DNA of 64,000 nucleotides from Candidatus Vicinibacter affinis. Lineage in GTDB: Bacteria; Bacteroidota; Bacteroidia; Chitinophagales; Saprospiraceae. Made by a program: the position numbers and the translations under genes. The stretch spans positions 1,030,501 to 1,094,500 of the forward strand of contig JADJNH010000005.1 in assembly GCA_016714365.1 (NCBI GenBank), written 5' to 3'. The notes under the pieces are model-generated. The model was not told the origin of the DNA. It ran no database searches and was given only the letters and a program-made list of their open reading frames with translations. Below are positions 1 through 7,719 of this stretch, in pieces. How positions within the stretch are numbered: the stretch's first letter is position 1; the number at the start of each line of letters is the position of its first letter.

Positions 1-88
1 AAGATCCGTCCAATAACCATTTGCTGATGGTCTCCGTCTTCTCTTTAGTCTTCCTGTCTTTGTCCCGAAATAAATCAACTAGGGTCAT
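1..88 (-). CDS. Unidentified protein, N-terminal 29 codons only
   Basis: An open frame starts with ATG at 88 on the minus strand and runs off the left edge. The visible N-terminus is short and very polar, with many Lys, Thr and Asp, then Ser-Lys-Trp-Leu-Leu. The start lies 8 bases after the stop of the zinc-ribbon gene, so the two probably form one transcript. Too little is visible to name a family. Confidence 0.4.
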   Translation of the reverse strand, partial: MTLVDLFRDKDRKTKEKTETISKWLLDGS

Positions 89-96
89 TCAGGTCA

Positions 97-363
97 TTAT
101 TTTTTCCATCGAGCCAACTTCGGAATTCCCATGGTGAAGAATCCGGCAAGGAATCCCGGAAAGCCCATTTCTTTTAACTTACCTTTGGAAAATTCCTGCA
201 TTTGTGCTGCAGTCCAGTCCGGTTGTTTAAACTGGCCGCTTTCATAGCAATAGGCACAATACATTTGGCTGATGGAACCATCTGAATTGGTCCCACCTCC
301 ATTAGGTGATTTTTTAAGCGGCATGCCACAACTTTGGCAATTTTTATACACATTCTGTTCCAT
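97..363 (-). CDS. Small zinc-ribbon protein
   Basis: An 88-residue soluble protein with two CxxC knuckles, Cys9/Cys12 and Cys36/Cys39, in the contexts CQSCGMP and YCAYCYESG. This resembles the putative zinc-ribbon family (Zn_ribbon_2 type) in which four cysteines bind one zinc ion. The C-terminal half (QEFSKGKLKEMGFPGF and a short hydrophobic patch) also fits that family. There is no signal peptide, so it is likely cytoplasmic. The partial gene at 1-88 follows with only 8 bases between them. The biochemical role is unknown; a regulatory or stress role would be a guess. Confidence 0.75.
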   Translation of the reverse strand: MEQNVYKNCQSCGMPLKKSPNGGGTNSDGSISQMYCAYCYESGQFKQPDWTAAQMQEFSKGKLKEMGFPGFLAGFFTMGIPKLARWKK

Positions 364-592
364 GTCAAGAGAAAGTTCGTGAGAAAATATTTTTCAAAGT
401 TAAGTTTTACCCGAAAATTCAGGCTTCCTAATTTTGATCGACAAAATGAAGTGTTTTAAGTTGCAGCGACTGCAGAAAATACCACCAGAAATGAAATAAT
501 ATCTGTGAAGAATTTTGGTAAGGGTTCAATTAAAATTCAAAATTGTGTTACCAACGGAATTCCGAATTTGTGCATGGCGTGTAGATTAAATT

Positions 593-1525
593 TTAGACAT
601 CTGGGATGTTGAAATGTTTCAATACCCTCAATGCCCTTAAAGTATTCCATCGGCTTGGCTTACCGGCCTGTTCCATTTCAAAATGAGTCTGACCCGGATG
701 CTTTGAAGGAAGTTTCCATACACCTTCTTTGGTTTTTTTGCTTTGTAAAAACTCAATGGCATCGTCCATACGGTGGTCGTATTTAATCTTTGCATACTGA
801 AAGTAATCCAAAGCCTTTAATACGTCATAATACCAACGACTAGGGTAATATAATTTCAGGAAGTTGGGGTTGATTATTTCTCCGGTTTTGTCTGAACGAA
901 ACAATTTATGCATCAGTATGAATTCGTGCGCTTCCTGCTGCACTTCTAAAAGTTCATTAAGTCTATAGGTATAACCATTCTTGTGGTATTCAAAAATGCC
1001 TTCCAGAACGGACAGCGTGGTATGCAACGAGCTGTGGATTGCACCGGTGGAATTGGAACGACAGTTGAATCCACCATCCTTCATTTTTTCATTTAATAGA
1101 AAATCTATCACCGAACAAAGAAGTTCTTCTTTAATTCCAAAATAGGTGGAATAATTCAATACCATGCCATTGATGCAAACATCGCACTTTTGATTTTGTC
1201 CGATAGGGCGTATTCCTCCATCAGGTCCTTTTTCTGTATTAAATATTTTTTGAACAGATTCTTTTATCAACTTGTTGGTTGAGGAGATATTTAGATTTTT
1301 TAAATCCAATAAGGTGTAATGTGTGCTTATCCATTTGGGTTGATAGAAACTTTGTCCCCAGTATGCATTTTTGTGCCGTTTGGAAAGAAATTTCAATCCC
1401 CATCCTTCAGAATTGATTTTATTTCTTAGCCTTGGTTTGTCCTGATCTAAAAGATCTCTGTAGGTCTGATATTGGATCGATACATCGCCTTCAAGCAGCC
1501 AGTGGATTATTTGTTCTTTGGTCAT
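593..1525 (-). CDS. Prenyltransferase/squalene-cyclase-like alpha-toroid protein
   Basis: A 310-residue protein with repeated helical units and Gly-rich turns (GPDGGIRP, MKDGGFNC, KEGVWKLP) typical of the terpene cyclase / prenyltransferase alpha-alpha toroid. It lacks an obvious DxDD cyclase motif and is about half the length of squalene-hopene cyclase, so a one-domain toroid is more likely than an active cyclase. A possible zinc site is the CDVC pair near residues 115-118. There is no signal peptide. It is probably monocistronic: 230 bases separate it from the zinc-ribbon gene and the next gene diverges. The fold is fairly secure, the substrate unknown. Confidence 0.65.
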   Translation of the reverse strand: MTKEQIIHWLLEGDVSIQYQTYRDLLDQDKPRLRNKINSEGWGLKFLSKRHKNAYWGQSFYQPKWISTHYTLLDLKNLNISSTNKLIKESVQKIFNTEKGPDGGIRPIGQNQKCDVCINGMVLNYSTYFGIKEELLCSVIDFLLNEKMKDGGFNCRSNSTGAIHSSLHTTLSVLEGIFEYHKNGYTYRLNELLEVQQEAHEFILMHKLFRSDKTGEIINPNFLKLYYPSRWYYDVLKALDYFQYAKIKYDHRMDDAIEFLQSKKTKEGVWKLPSKHPGQTHFEMEQAGKPSRWNTLRALRVLKHFNIPDV

Positions 1526-1706
1526 TACAAAAACTTAATAAGTATGCATTCGTAACTTAGATTCAAGTAGTAAAATTAATTTATATTTGCAAACAAGGTT
1601 TAAAAAAAACAAATCTCCAAAAGTAATTAAATCCTAAATTTTATTAATCGATTCTTAATTTTAAGAGCCGAAATAACCATTTGTCCATTGAATAAAAAAT
1701 CATAAA

Positions 1707-2033
1707 ATGTCTTCAGGTTTATCTTACCTGATGTCAAAGCTTTACTGGCCATTCATTGGTATTTTTAGCTTTGTTCTGCTGGTATATGTTTTTTTATATT
1801 TTTATCAGATAGACAATTGGTCCGACAGAGGGTATTACAACTGGATGAATTTTAAAAGGATATTTATTCTGGTAGGCATTATTGGCGGATCAGTCTGGAT
1901 GAAGTATCAGGAGAATAGCCCTGTTGGCGCAAATCTCCACCTTGTGCCAGGATTGATCTCGTCTGAACTGGGATTTCTGGGATTTATGGGAGTGTTGAGA
2001 TATAATTTATGTTTTAAGTATTTCTGTAAATAA
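1707..2033 (+). CDS. Small membrane protein whose 3' end is formed by a repeat
   Basis: The 108-residue frame has two hydrophobic segments (about residues 12-32 and 50-62) separated by a polar loop. From about residue 73 the coding sequence is identical to the dispersed repeat that starts near 1922 and recurs at 7527, so the last 35 residues are repeat DNA read in frame. The original gene was therefore probably truncated when the repeat arrived. The N-terminal part is not recognised. It may be a dead remnant or a short inner-membrane protein. Confidence 0.4.
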   Translation: MSSGLSYLMSKLYWPFIGIFSFVLLVYVFLYFYQIDNWSDRGYYNWMNFKRIFILVGIIGGSVWMKYQENSPVGANLHLVPGLISSELGFLGFMGVLRYNLCFKYFCK

Positions 2034-2101
2034 CTTGGCTAATTCCTTTAAGTCCTATAATTCTGGGACTATTATTTCAAGGTTCAATCTTCTAAGAAGT
2101 C
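1922..2101. repeat. Left copy of the direct repeat bounding the toxin island
   Basis: About 180 bp matching 7527-7706 with scattered mismatches. Both copies contain, in order, a degenerate GGCGCAAGTC hairpin (1926-1948 here), a tract beginning GTCTGAACTGGGATTT, a segment around TAATTTATGTTTTA, and an end around CAATCTTCTAAG. The GTCTGAACTGGGATTT motif also recurs in the palindrome cluster at 33.7-34.6 kb. The two copies lie in the same orientation on either side of the toxin-cassette region, a geometry that could support excision or reflect an insertion. Confidence 0.75.
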
Positions 2102-2208
2102 TGAAAAATTTACCCTATCATTATTTGTATTTCAAGACATGTCTTGATTTATTTCTACAAAATAAAGTATGTATATTTTTGTAATAGGTAAAATACCAAT
2201 TTTATGGT

Positions 2209-2239
2209 ATTGTATAAACAAAGAGGATAGGTATTTTTG
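2209..2239 (+). promoter_or_regulatory. Bacteroidota-type promoter before the toxin gene
   Basis: TTG at 2210-2212 (a -33 box), exactly 19 bases, then TATTTTTG at 2232-2239, matching the TAnnTTTG -7 box of the main Bacteroidota sigma factor. Transcription would start near 2246. A second TATTTTTG at 2174-2181 has no well-spaced -33 partner. Confidence 0.5.
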
Positions 2240-2244
2240 TAATC

Positions 2245-2288
2245 AGGTTGCACGTGAAGGAACACAACTGTGCAATCTGTTTTTTTTA
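2245..2288 (+). terminator. Hairpin plus T8 tract in the toxin leader (terminator or attenuator)
   Basis: AGGTTGCAC at 2245-2253 can pair with GTGCAATCT at 2270-2278 (nine pairs, one G-U), followed at once by G and eight T. This has the form of a Rho-independent terminator but lies between the predicted promoter and the ATG at 2312. It could end a short upstream RNA, attenuate the toxin gene, or protect the mRNA 5' end. Confidence 0.5.
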
Positions 2289-2311
2289 GTTAATTGTAAA
2301 CACCTAACATT

Positions 2312-4057
2312 ATGAAAAAATCAGACACTCTATTCAGGGTATTATTATTATTTTTCTTTTTAAACGTTTCTTTCTATAGTTGTCAAAAGGAACAAACAAT
2401 TGATCATGCTAATCAGATGTTAGAGGGATTAGCATCAACTGGTCAAACTGAGATAAGTGAATTTGTTCAAACTTGTTTATATCACATAAGAAAGGTAAAC
2501 AGTCAAAATCAACAAGGCGACTTAAACTATTTTTACAATCAATATGGATTTCCTCTAATCCATTACATAAGTGTTTTAAAAAATGAAAACGACCATGTTA
2601 TCTGTATAAAAATTCCGATAGCCAGGAATGATGGTCAGGTATTACACTATTTTCAGGCAATCAGGTACGGAGATGAGTTTGGGTATTTTCTAATTGGCAC
2701 GGAGTCAAACATTGCAGATGAAATTGATGAGAACCAGGATTTTCCTGAAGTGCTGAGCATAGAAACAGAAGAGGATGATGATTTTGATGGAAGTGGCGGA
2801 GGCTCTTCAAGTAATTTTGAATCCTCGGGATGTATTAAGATTGTTCCGCTCACTACCCCAATATGTAGAGAAGAACCTTGTCCTAATAATTGTACCCCAT
2901 GTCGGCATCCCCGCATCAATTGTGCGAAAAGAGATGACGACGGGAATTCCGGAGGTGGCGGTACCGGCGGTGGAGGATCGAGCAGTGGTACGATTGTAAT
3001 AACTATTTGGAGTGATCGAGGTACATTTAATTGGGGAGGAAAAGGAGGTCCCCCTCCCAACAATCCTTCCTATGGAGGAGGAAATACAAATGGAAGCGCT
3101 GACACCAAGTGCATATTTAAACGTGAAGAAATTGAAGAAGCCTTTGTCAGTTATTTTAATACAAACTACCCTGATCTTCAGATCCCAAACAATCATGTGT
3201 CCTGGTATGTGGATGAGGGGTGTTTAAGACAGGTGTGTGAAGATTATTTTGATACGGGAATTAAGGATTTTAACAATTGCTTTGAAGATGCAATTAGAAA
3301 AATGTATCGATTAACGGAGGAGGAATGGGAGGATTATAAAGCAGATAAATCTTGCAAAAGAAGTATTGAAAATATATCCGAAGTTAATAAGTTTAGAACT
3401 GATGTTTCTAAAGCAATTGAAGATGAGCTTAGACAAATGGCCATTGATTTTCCGGGTGTTCCATTTGATGCAGATTTGTTTAAAACTATTTTGTCCAAAG
3501 TAATTCTAAAAAAGACAGGTAAATTAATACCATTAGTTGGAATTGGGCTTGATTTGGCAGAACTAAAATTAGCTTATGTCGCAGGTAATTATCTTGCCAT
3601 GGGATTATCCATTGGTTCTATTCTGACAGAGATAATTCCTTGCGCAATGCTCACCGATTTATTAGTCGATGCCGCTTCAATTGGGAATACACTCTTTATG
3701 ACCTATAAGTCGTTAAGTGAATTAAAAACATTTCTTGGTACAAATAGTACTCTATTTAGAGCTATTTTTGAAACTATTGATGAGCTTAATTTGATAGATG
3801 CTGTTGAAATACTTAAAAAGTGGACAAAAAAATCTGCTGATCAATTTAAAATAATTTTGGGAAACAAATCAGTTGATGACTTTTTATATACTTTATCACA
3901 AAAACTTAATAAATCTTGGGTAACAGAGTCGTGGGGAAAATCTATGGATTTAGTTGGAGGTATAAGACTAAATTACATTCCTATAGCAACAAGTGGAGAT
4001 TATACATCTATTGAGATAATTATTAATGATGTCAAATATAAAATTAGATTAGAATAA
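2312..4057 (+). CDS. Lipoprotein with polymorphic-toxin architecture
   Basis: A 581-residue protein. Residues 1-24 are a lipoprotein signal ending in the lipobox SFYSC (Cys24). After a globular N-terminal part comes a Gly/Ser- and Cys-rich linker (about 155-260), then a charged helical part. A hydrophobic glycine-containing stretch (about 400-475, starting KLIPLVGIGLDL) resembles pre-toxin regions. The last ~100 residues form a separable module. Its start (IFETIDELNLIDA) recurs in the cassette at 6614-6955, and its end (YTSIEIIINDVKYKIR) is mirrored there and in the cassette tail at 4877. A constant front with interchangeable ends and a small gene 4 bases downstream is the layout of contact-dependent or polymorphic toxins. 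No catalytic motif is recognised, so toxicity is inference. Confidence 0.6.
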   Translation: MKKSDTLFRVLLLFFFLNVSFYSCQKEQTIDHANQMLEGLASTGQTEISEFVQTCLYHIRKVNSQNQQGDLNYFYNQYGFPLIHYISVLKNENDHVICIKIPIARNDGQVLHYFQAIRYGDEFGYFLIGTESNIADEIDENQDFPEVLSIETEEDDDFDGSGGGSSSNFESSGCIKIVPLTTPICREEPCPNNCTPCRHPRINCAKRDDDGNSGGGGTGGGGSSSGTIVITIWSDRGTFNWGGKGGPPPNNPSYGGGNTNGSADTKCIFKREEIEEAFVSYFNTNYPDLQIPNNHVSWYVDEGCLRQVCEDYFDTGIKDFNNCFEDAIRKMYRLTEEEWEDYKADKSCKRSIENISEVNKFRTDVSKAIEDELRQMAIDFPGVPFDADLFKTILSKVILKKTGKLIPLVGIGLDLAELKLAYVAGNYLAMGLSIGSILTEIIPCAMLTDLLVDAASIGNTLFMTYKSLSELKTFLGTNSTLFRAIFETIDELNLIDAVEILKKWTKKSADQFKIILGNKSVDDFLYTLSQKLNKSWVTESWGKSMDLVGGIRLNYIPIATSGDYTSIEIIINDVKYKIRLE

Positions 4058-4061
4058 AATT

Positions 4062-4637
4062 ATGAATATTAATCTTTCACATATTTTATCGACTAATGAA
4101 TTAAGTATTCTTAATTCATTAATAGGATCAAGGCTTTATTCAATCCATAATCCTAAGAAAAGTTATCTTTTAATTGAAAAATCAACAATATGTATTAACT
4201 ATCCCTCTTTAATTATTCTAAATTGTGTACAAATAGATAGTAAATTAAATTCTGTATCCATATGTGTCAAAGAATCAATTAAATTTGAGGATTTCTCAAT
4301 ATACAACTTAGTCCCTAATCATGCTGTTATCAGTAATGAAAATTCAGAATTATTAGAGCTAAATATAACTGTAGATTTAATTGAAATCTACCACGGTGAA
4401 GATAAGTTTATTTCTTTGCAAAATGACTTTTTAAATTTATTTTTAACTTCTGAGTTTAGCTCAAACATTACAAATGGGTTTAATATAAACAATATTGCAG
4501 GTATTATTATTTCTGAAAATTGCTGCGATTCTCTTTTGATCATGGTCAATGATTATTCAATAGTAATAAGTTCAGACATATTGGAAATTAATAATTTTAA
4601 AATGAAAAATAAATTATTTTACACCTGCCAGAAATAA
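4062..4637 (+). CDS. Putative immunity protein for the 2312-4057 toxin
   Basis: A 191-residue acidic protein, very rich in Ile, Asn, Ser and Leu, with no signal peptide or membrane segment. It starts 4 bases after the toxin stop, so it is almost certainly co-translated. Its layout (MN start, ILxxxELxxLNSLIG near the N-terminus, beta-rich C-terminus) loosely parallels the duplicated 174-residue proteins at 5027 and 6969, which follow related toxin tails. That suggests one diverged immunity family. No known family was recognised; immunity is inferred from position. Confidence 0.5.
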   Translation: MNINLSHILSTNELSILNSLIGSRLYSIHNPKKSYLLIEKSTICINYPSLIILNCVQIDSKLNSVSICVKESIKFEDFSIYNLVPNHAVISNENSELLELNITVDLIEIYHGEDKFISLQNDFLNLFLTSEFSSNITNGFNINNIAGIIISENCCDSLLIMVNDYSIVISSDILEINNFKMKNKLFYTCQK

Positions 4638-4778
4638 ATAATTGGATTTTATTTTATCCAAAATCTAAGATTCTCTTAATTAAGTGAATAATTTGATTTT
4701 TTCGGTTAATAAATTTTCACCGCTGAAATGGTTTGATTTTCCTTAATGTTATTAAGAGCCTAGGAATATGCACTAGTT

Positions 4779-4801
4779 GGCGCAAGTCATCGACTTGTGC
4801 C
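4779..4801. repeat. GGCGCAAGTC hairpin repeat, copy 2
   Basis: GGCGCAAGTC (4779-4788) and GACTTGTGCC (4792-4801) form a 10-pair stem with one G-U pair and a 3-nt loop. The same hairpin occurs at 1926 (degenerate), 4828, 7532 (degenerate) and 7720. All copies lie in or at the edges of the toxin island, and none was noticed elsewhere in the window. Confidence 0.8.
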
Positions 4802-4827
4802 CTGATCATTATAAAAACCCATTTGCT

Positions 4828-4850
4828 GGCGCAAGTCTCCGACTTGTGCC
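4828..4850. repeat. GGCGCAAGTC hairpin repeat, copy 3
   Basis: Arms at 4828-4837 and 4841-4850 around a 3-nt loop, in the same orientation as the copy 49 bases upstream. It ends just before the truncated toxin tail at 4877. Confidence 0.8.
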
Positions 4851-4876
4851 ACAGATAAAAAATAGATGATCTATTT

Positions 4877-5551
4877 ATGAATAATGATATGATTCATCGC
4901 AGATTCCTTTCAACTTCTGGAAATAAAATAACGTTCAATTTTGATCGTTCTTTTAATGCTCCATGTCTCCATATTAATATTGGAGGCCAATTTTTAAAAT
5001 TAGATTGCACTAAGAAAAATAAAAATATGAATGAATATAAATTTTCAATTATGGAAAATCTTGTTGATTCTCAAATCATAGGTTTTAATCAGCTATTACC
5101 GGAAATAAGGGATGACAATAATCGTGCAATGTTTAGCTATGATATCAATTTTTGTTCCTTTGAATATTGCAATCCAGGTGAATTGGTTATAACATATTTG
5201 CTAAATGATAAGAGTTATATTTGTTTGACGTTTATGGCAGAAAACATACATTTAGACGGTGAGGCTGTATATCCTAAATTTGTAATTAATCAAGTAAAAT
5301 ATAGCTCCGAATGTTTTTATCATTACTTTATTAATCAGAGAATTATTGAAATTGATATCTACTCATCAATGGTAGATAGCTCCACAATCGATGAATTAAT
5401 TATTTTTAAATGTGATAATGGAAAACAAATTATATTGGAATGTACCATTTCTATGAATGGTTCAATCAAGCTATATTTTGTTCAACAAAATTCACAACTT
5501 GCAGAGGAGAAAAAGGATAAATTAATCAAAACAGCAAGTTTTCATAATTGA
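4877..5551 (+). CDS. Toxin-tail remnant fused in frame to an immunity gene
   Basis: The 224-residue frame is a composite. Codons 1-50 encode the end of a toxin module: APCLHINIGGQFLKLD parallels GPSIHINVGGLFFKIR at the end of the 6614-6955 cassette. In this copy the toxin stop is lost, so the frame runs on through Met51 (ATG at 5027) into a 174-residue protein nearly identical to the one at 6969-7493. The functional product is most likely 5027-5551 alone. That protein is beta-rich, acidic, without a signal peptide, and ends in a lysine-rich tail. Its proposed role is binding a cognate toxin; the family is not recognised. Confidence 0.5.
   Translation: MNNDMIHRRFLSTSGNKITFNFDRSFNAPCLHINIGGQFLKLDCTKKNKNMNEYKFSIMENLVDSQIIGFNQLLPEIRDDNNRAMFSYDINFCSFEYCNPGELVITYLLNDKSYICLTFMAENIHLDGEAVYPKFVINQVKYSSECFYHYFINQRIIEIDIYSSMVDSSTIDELIIFKCDNGKQIILECTISMNGSIKLYFVQQNSQLAEEKKDKLIKTASFHN
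5027..5551 (+). repeat. Duplicated 525-bp immunity gene, copy A
   Basis: This span is almost identical at nucleotide level to 6969-7493, with a handful of differences near the two ends. The match extends about 30 bases upstream, through the toxin-tail codons. Such identity between copies 1.9 kb apart implies recent duplication or gene conversion. Confidence 0.85.
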
Positions 5552-6013
5552 TTGTTGAGTTCAATTATTCAATTTTATCCTATAATTTGTGAGCTAGATT
5601 TATTAATCAATTTTCCGGAATGTGCAATTGAGGTTTACAAAGCTATAGAGAAAGCTACAATTATGACAATTTATAAATGGGGCCAAAGTTCTGTTAAAGA
5701 TTGCAGTGATGCATTTAGGCATGCCTATTGGATGGCATTAATATCTAGGGGCACAGTTTGTGGTGGAACGGTGGCAAGAGCATTTGGGGTTGCACATGAA
5801 TGTGATTTGCCAGCTGGTGCCAATGATAAAATTATGGATTTATTCAATAACGATTTAGGTATTTCAATTGCAGAAAACAATCCAGGTTTAAGTGAAGCGG
5901 AATTAGCAAATTTGCTATGCAATTACATAAACTCAGGAGATTTTAAAATTATGGCGGACCCTCATTTACCATCAGAGCATTTAATATTTAGTACAGGATG
6001 TATTTGTAAATAG
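5552..6013 (+). CDS. Orphan toxin-type cassette with DUF6973-like domain
   Basis: A 153-residue frame. Its core reads DCSDAFRHAYWMAL, then a conserved His-Glu (FGVAHEC), then MDLFNNDLGISIA. This DAFRHAYW...AHE...MDLxNN pattern is the one I associate with DUF6973-type domains, often the C-terminus of larger secreted or toxin proteins. The conserved His, Glu and Asp suggest a metal or catalytic site, but the activity is unknown. The frame begins with TTG right after the preceding stop and has no signal peptide, so it looks like a cassette without its delivery part. A membrane protein follows 8 bases downstream. Confidence 0.55.
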   Translation: MLSSIIQFYPIICELDLLINFPECAIEVYKAIEKATIMTIYKWGQSSVKDCSDAFRHAYWMALISRGTVCGGTVARAFGVAHECDLPAGANDKIMDLFNNDLGISIAENNPGLSEAELANLLCNYINSGDFKIMADPHLPSEHLIFSTGCICK

Positions 6014-6021
6014 CATAAATT

Positions 6022-6507
6022 ATGTATTCAGAACCAATATTTACATTCAGCCTAATTGTGCTTACATTAAATTCTTATTTTATTATCTTTAAAATATGGA
6101 AAGCATTCAGAACAAAGATAAATGCTCATTTTATAGCCTTTTTTGTATCTATCATGATGTTACAATTTCTTAAGAGAATTTCACTTTTCATATGGATTCT
6201 GATTATAAGTTGGTATCCAAACAAAGGTTTTGATATGACAAGATGGAGAACAGAACCATATAATAGATTTAAACAAACTCATTCACTAATATATACAAAG
6301 AAATTAAATCGATTGAGCAAAGAGGAAACATTGAAAATTTTGGGAGAACCTGATACCAGAGCAAGTAAGGATATTTGGACTTATATTTTAGGAAATAGAC
6401 CAGGATTCCATATAGATCCGGATATATTGTTAATCTATTTTAAGGAAAACATAATTGAATCATATAAAGTGCTCTGTGAGGGCGAAGTAGAGTGTGATTC
6501 TTATTAA
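6022..6507 (+). CDS. Membrane-anchored putative immunity protein with BamE-like tail
   Basis: A 161-residue protein with two N-terminal hydrophobic segments (about residues 5-25 and 36-62). The soluble C-terminal domain contains LSKEETLKILGEPDTR, then IWTYILGNRPG, DPDILLIYFKEN and a final strand. This is the 'LLGxPD ... WxYxLG ... DPxxLxIxF' pattern of small BamE/SmpA-like domains. It starts 8 bases after the DUF6973-like cassette and is likely translated with it. Membrane location and position fit an immunity protein acting at the envelope; this is inference. Confidence 0.5.
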   Translation: MYSEPIFTFSLIVLTLNSYFIIFKIWKAFRTKINAHFIAFFVSIMMLQFLKRISLFIWILIISWYPNKGFDMTRWRTEPYNRFKQTHSLIYTKKLNRLSKEETLKILGEPDTRASKDIWTYILGNRPGFHIDPDILLIYFKENIIESYKVLCEGEVECDSY

Positions 6508-6613
6508 TTTAGGAAACTTGTCCAAATTCTTGAATTATTTTAATTCTGTACTATCAAGTCATAAAAATCGCTAACACTCCTTATGACTTAATTCAAGAGG
6601 GATTATTAACTTT

Positions 6614-6955
6614 ATGAACTTTTTGTACAGCCAATGGGGAGTATTACATAATACCATATTTAGTACTATTTTTGAAACTATTGATGATCTTAATTTGATA
6701 GATGCATTGGACTGGAGTAAAACAGTTGGGGCACTAGAAGGCCAATTCAAATTAATGTTAGGAGGTAAATCAGTAGATGAATTTGTAAAATTTCTCTCAA
6801 CTAAATTGAATGCAAGTTGGATTCCAGCCTCTGGGATTCCTCGACAGCTAGAAGTGTCAGGTATAATTTTGAGACTTTATATAGACAAAACTTATGGTGG
6901 TCCATCCATTCATATTAATGTTGGTGGGTTATTTTTTAAAATTCGATTGCACTAA
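6614..6955 (+). CDS. Orphan toxin C-terminal cassette
   Basis: A 113-residue protein that aligns with the last ~105 residues of the lipoprotein toxin: IFETIDDLNLIDA versus IFETIDELNLIDA, LMLGGKSVDEFV versus IILGNKSVDDFL, LNASWIP versus LNKSWVT, and a final KIR. It differs in the middle and ends in GGPSIHINVGG. It lacks a signal peptide and the linker, so it probably is not exported alone. It fits a silent cassette that can recombine onto the full-length gene through the shared IFETIDxLNLIDA boundary. Its stop is 13 bases before the immunity gene at 6969. Confidence 0.6.
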   Translation: MNFLYSQWGVLHNTIFSTIFETIDDLNLIDALDWSKTVGALEGQFKLMLGGKSVDEFVKFLSTKLNASWIPASGIPRQLEVSGIILRLYIDKTYGGPSIHINVGGLFFKIRLH

Positions 6956-6968
6956 GAAAAATATAAAT

Positions 6969-7493
6969 ATGAATGAATATAAAATTTCAATTTTGGAAAA
7001 TCTTGTTGATTCTCAAATCATAGGTTTTAATCAGCTATTACCGGAAATAAGGGATGACAATAATCGTGCAATGTTTAGCTATGATATCAATTTTTGTTCC
7101 TTTGAATATTGCAATCCAGGTGAATTGGTTATAACATATTTGCTAAATGATAAGAGTTATATTTGTTTGACGTTTATGGCAGAAAACATACATTTAGACG
7201 GTGAGGCTGTATATCCTAAATTTGTAATTAATCAAGTAAAATATAGCTCCGAATGTTTTTATCATTACTTTATTAATCAGAGAATTATTGAAATTGATAT
7301 CTACTCATCAATGGTAGATAGCTCCACAATCGATGAATTAATTATTTTTAAATGTGATAATGGAAAACAAATTATATTGGAATGTACCATTTCTATGAAT
7401 GGTTCAATCAAGCTATATTTTGTTCAACAAAATTCACAACTTGCAGAGGAGAAAAAGGATAAATTAATCAAAACAGCAAGTTTTCGTAATTGA
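6969..7493 (+). CDS. Putative immunity protein, duplicated copy B
   Basis: A 174-residue protein starting MNEYKISILENLVDSQ. The ATG at 6969 is preferred over an upstream in-frame ATG at 6894 because the upstream codons overlap the toxin cassette in another frame, and the other copy has ATG at the same place. It is nearly identical to codons 51-224 of the frame at 4877. The sequence is beta-rich with many Asn, Ile and Ser and a LAEEKKDKLIKT tail. Position directly behind a toxin cassette suggests immunity; no named family was recognised. Confidence 0.55.
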   Translation: MNEYKISILENLVDSQIIGFNQLLPEIRDDNNRAMFSYDINFCSFEYCNPGELVITYLLNDKSYICLTFMAENIHLDGEAVYPKFVINQVKYSSECFYHYFINQRIIEIDIYSSMVDSSTIDELIIFKCDNGKQIILECTISMNGSIKLYFVQQNSQLAEEKKDKLIKTASFRN

Positions 7494-7526
7494 TTGGTTA
7501 AGTGTAATTATTTATTTTTAGACTCT

Positions 7527-7706
7527 TTGTTGGCGCAAGTCTGTGACTTGGGCTACGATTGATGATGTCTGAACTGGGATTTGTGGGATTTATGAGAGTG
7601 TTGAGATGTAATTTATGTTTTATATTTCCGTAAATAACCTGACTAATTCCTGGAAGTCCTAAAATTATGAGACTATTATTTCAAGATTCAATCTTCTAAG
7701 GAGTGC
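7527..7706. repeat. Right copy of the direct repeat bounding the toxin island
   Basis: Matches 1922-2101 in the same orientation: hairpin at 7532, GTCTGAACTGGGATTT tract at about 7567, TAATTTATGTTTTA at about 7609, and CAATCTTCTAAG at about 7687. A further GGCGCAAGTC hairpin follows at 7720-7742. No gene lies between 7494 and 7771. Confidence 0.75.
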
Positions 7707-7719
7707 GAAAATTCCTTGT

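Larger units (their letters stand above)
4638..4876. other. AT-rich spacer with two hairpin repeats
   Basis: No gene is seen. It holds two copies of the GGCGCAAGTC...GACTTGTGCC hairpin, listed separately, which mark the border between the first toxin/immunity pair and the orphan cassettes. Confidence 0.6.

Noticed and set aside
2653..3227. Several overlapping frames on both strands inside the lipoprotein gene
   Set aside because: They coincide with its low-complexity Gly/Ser linker and have no independent features.
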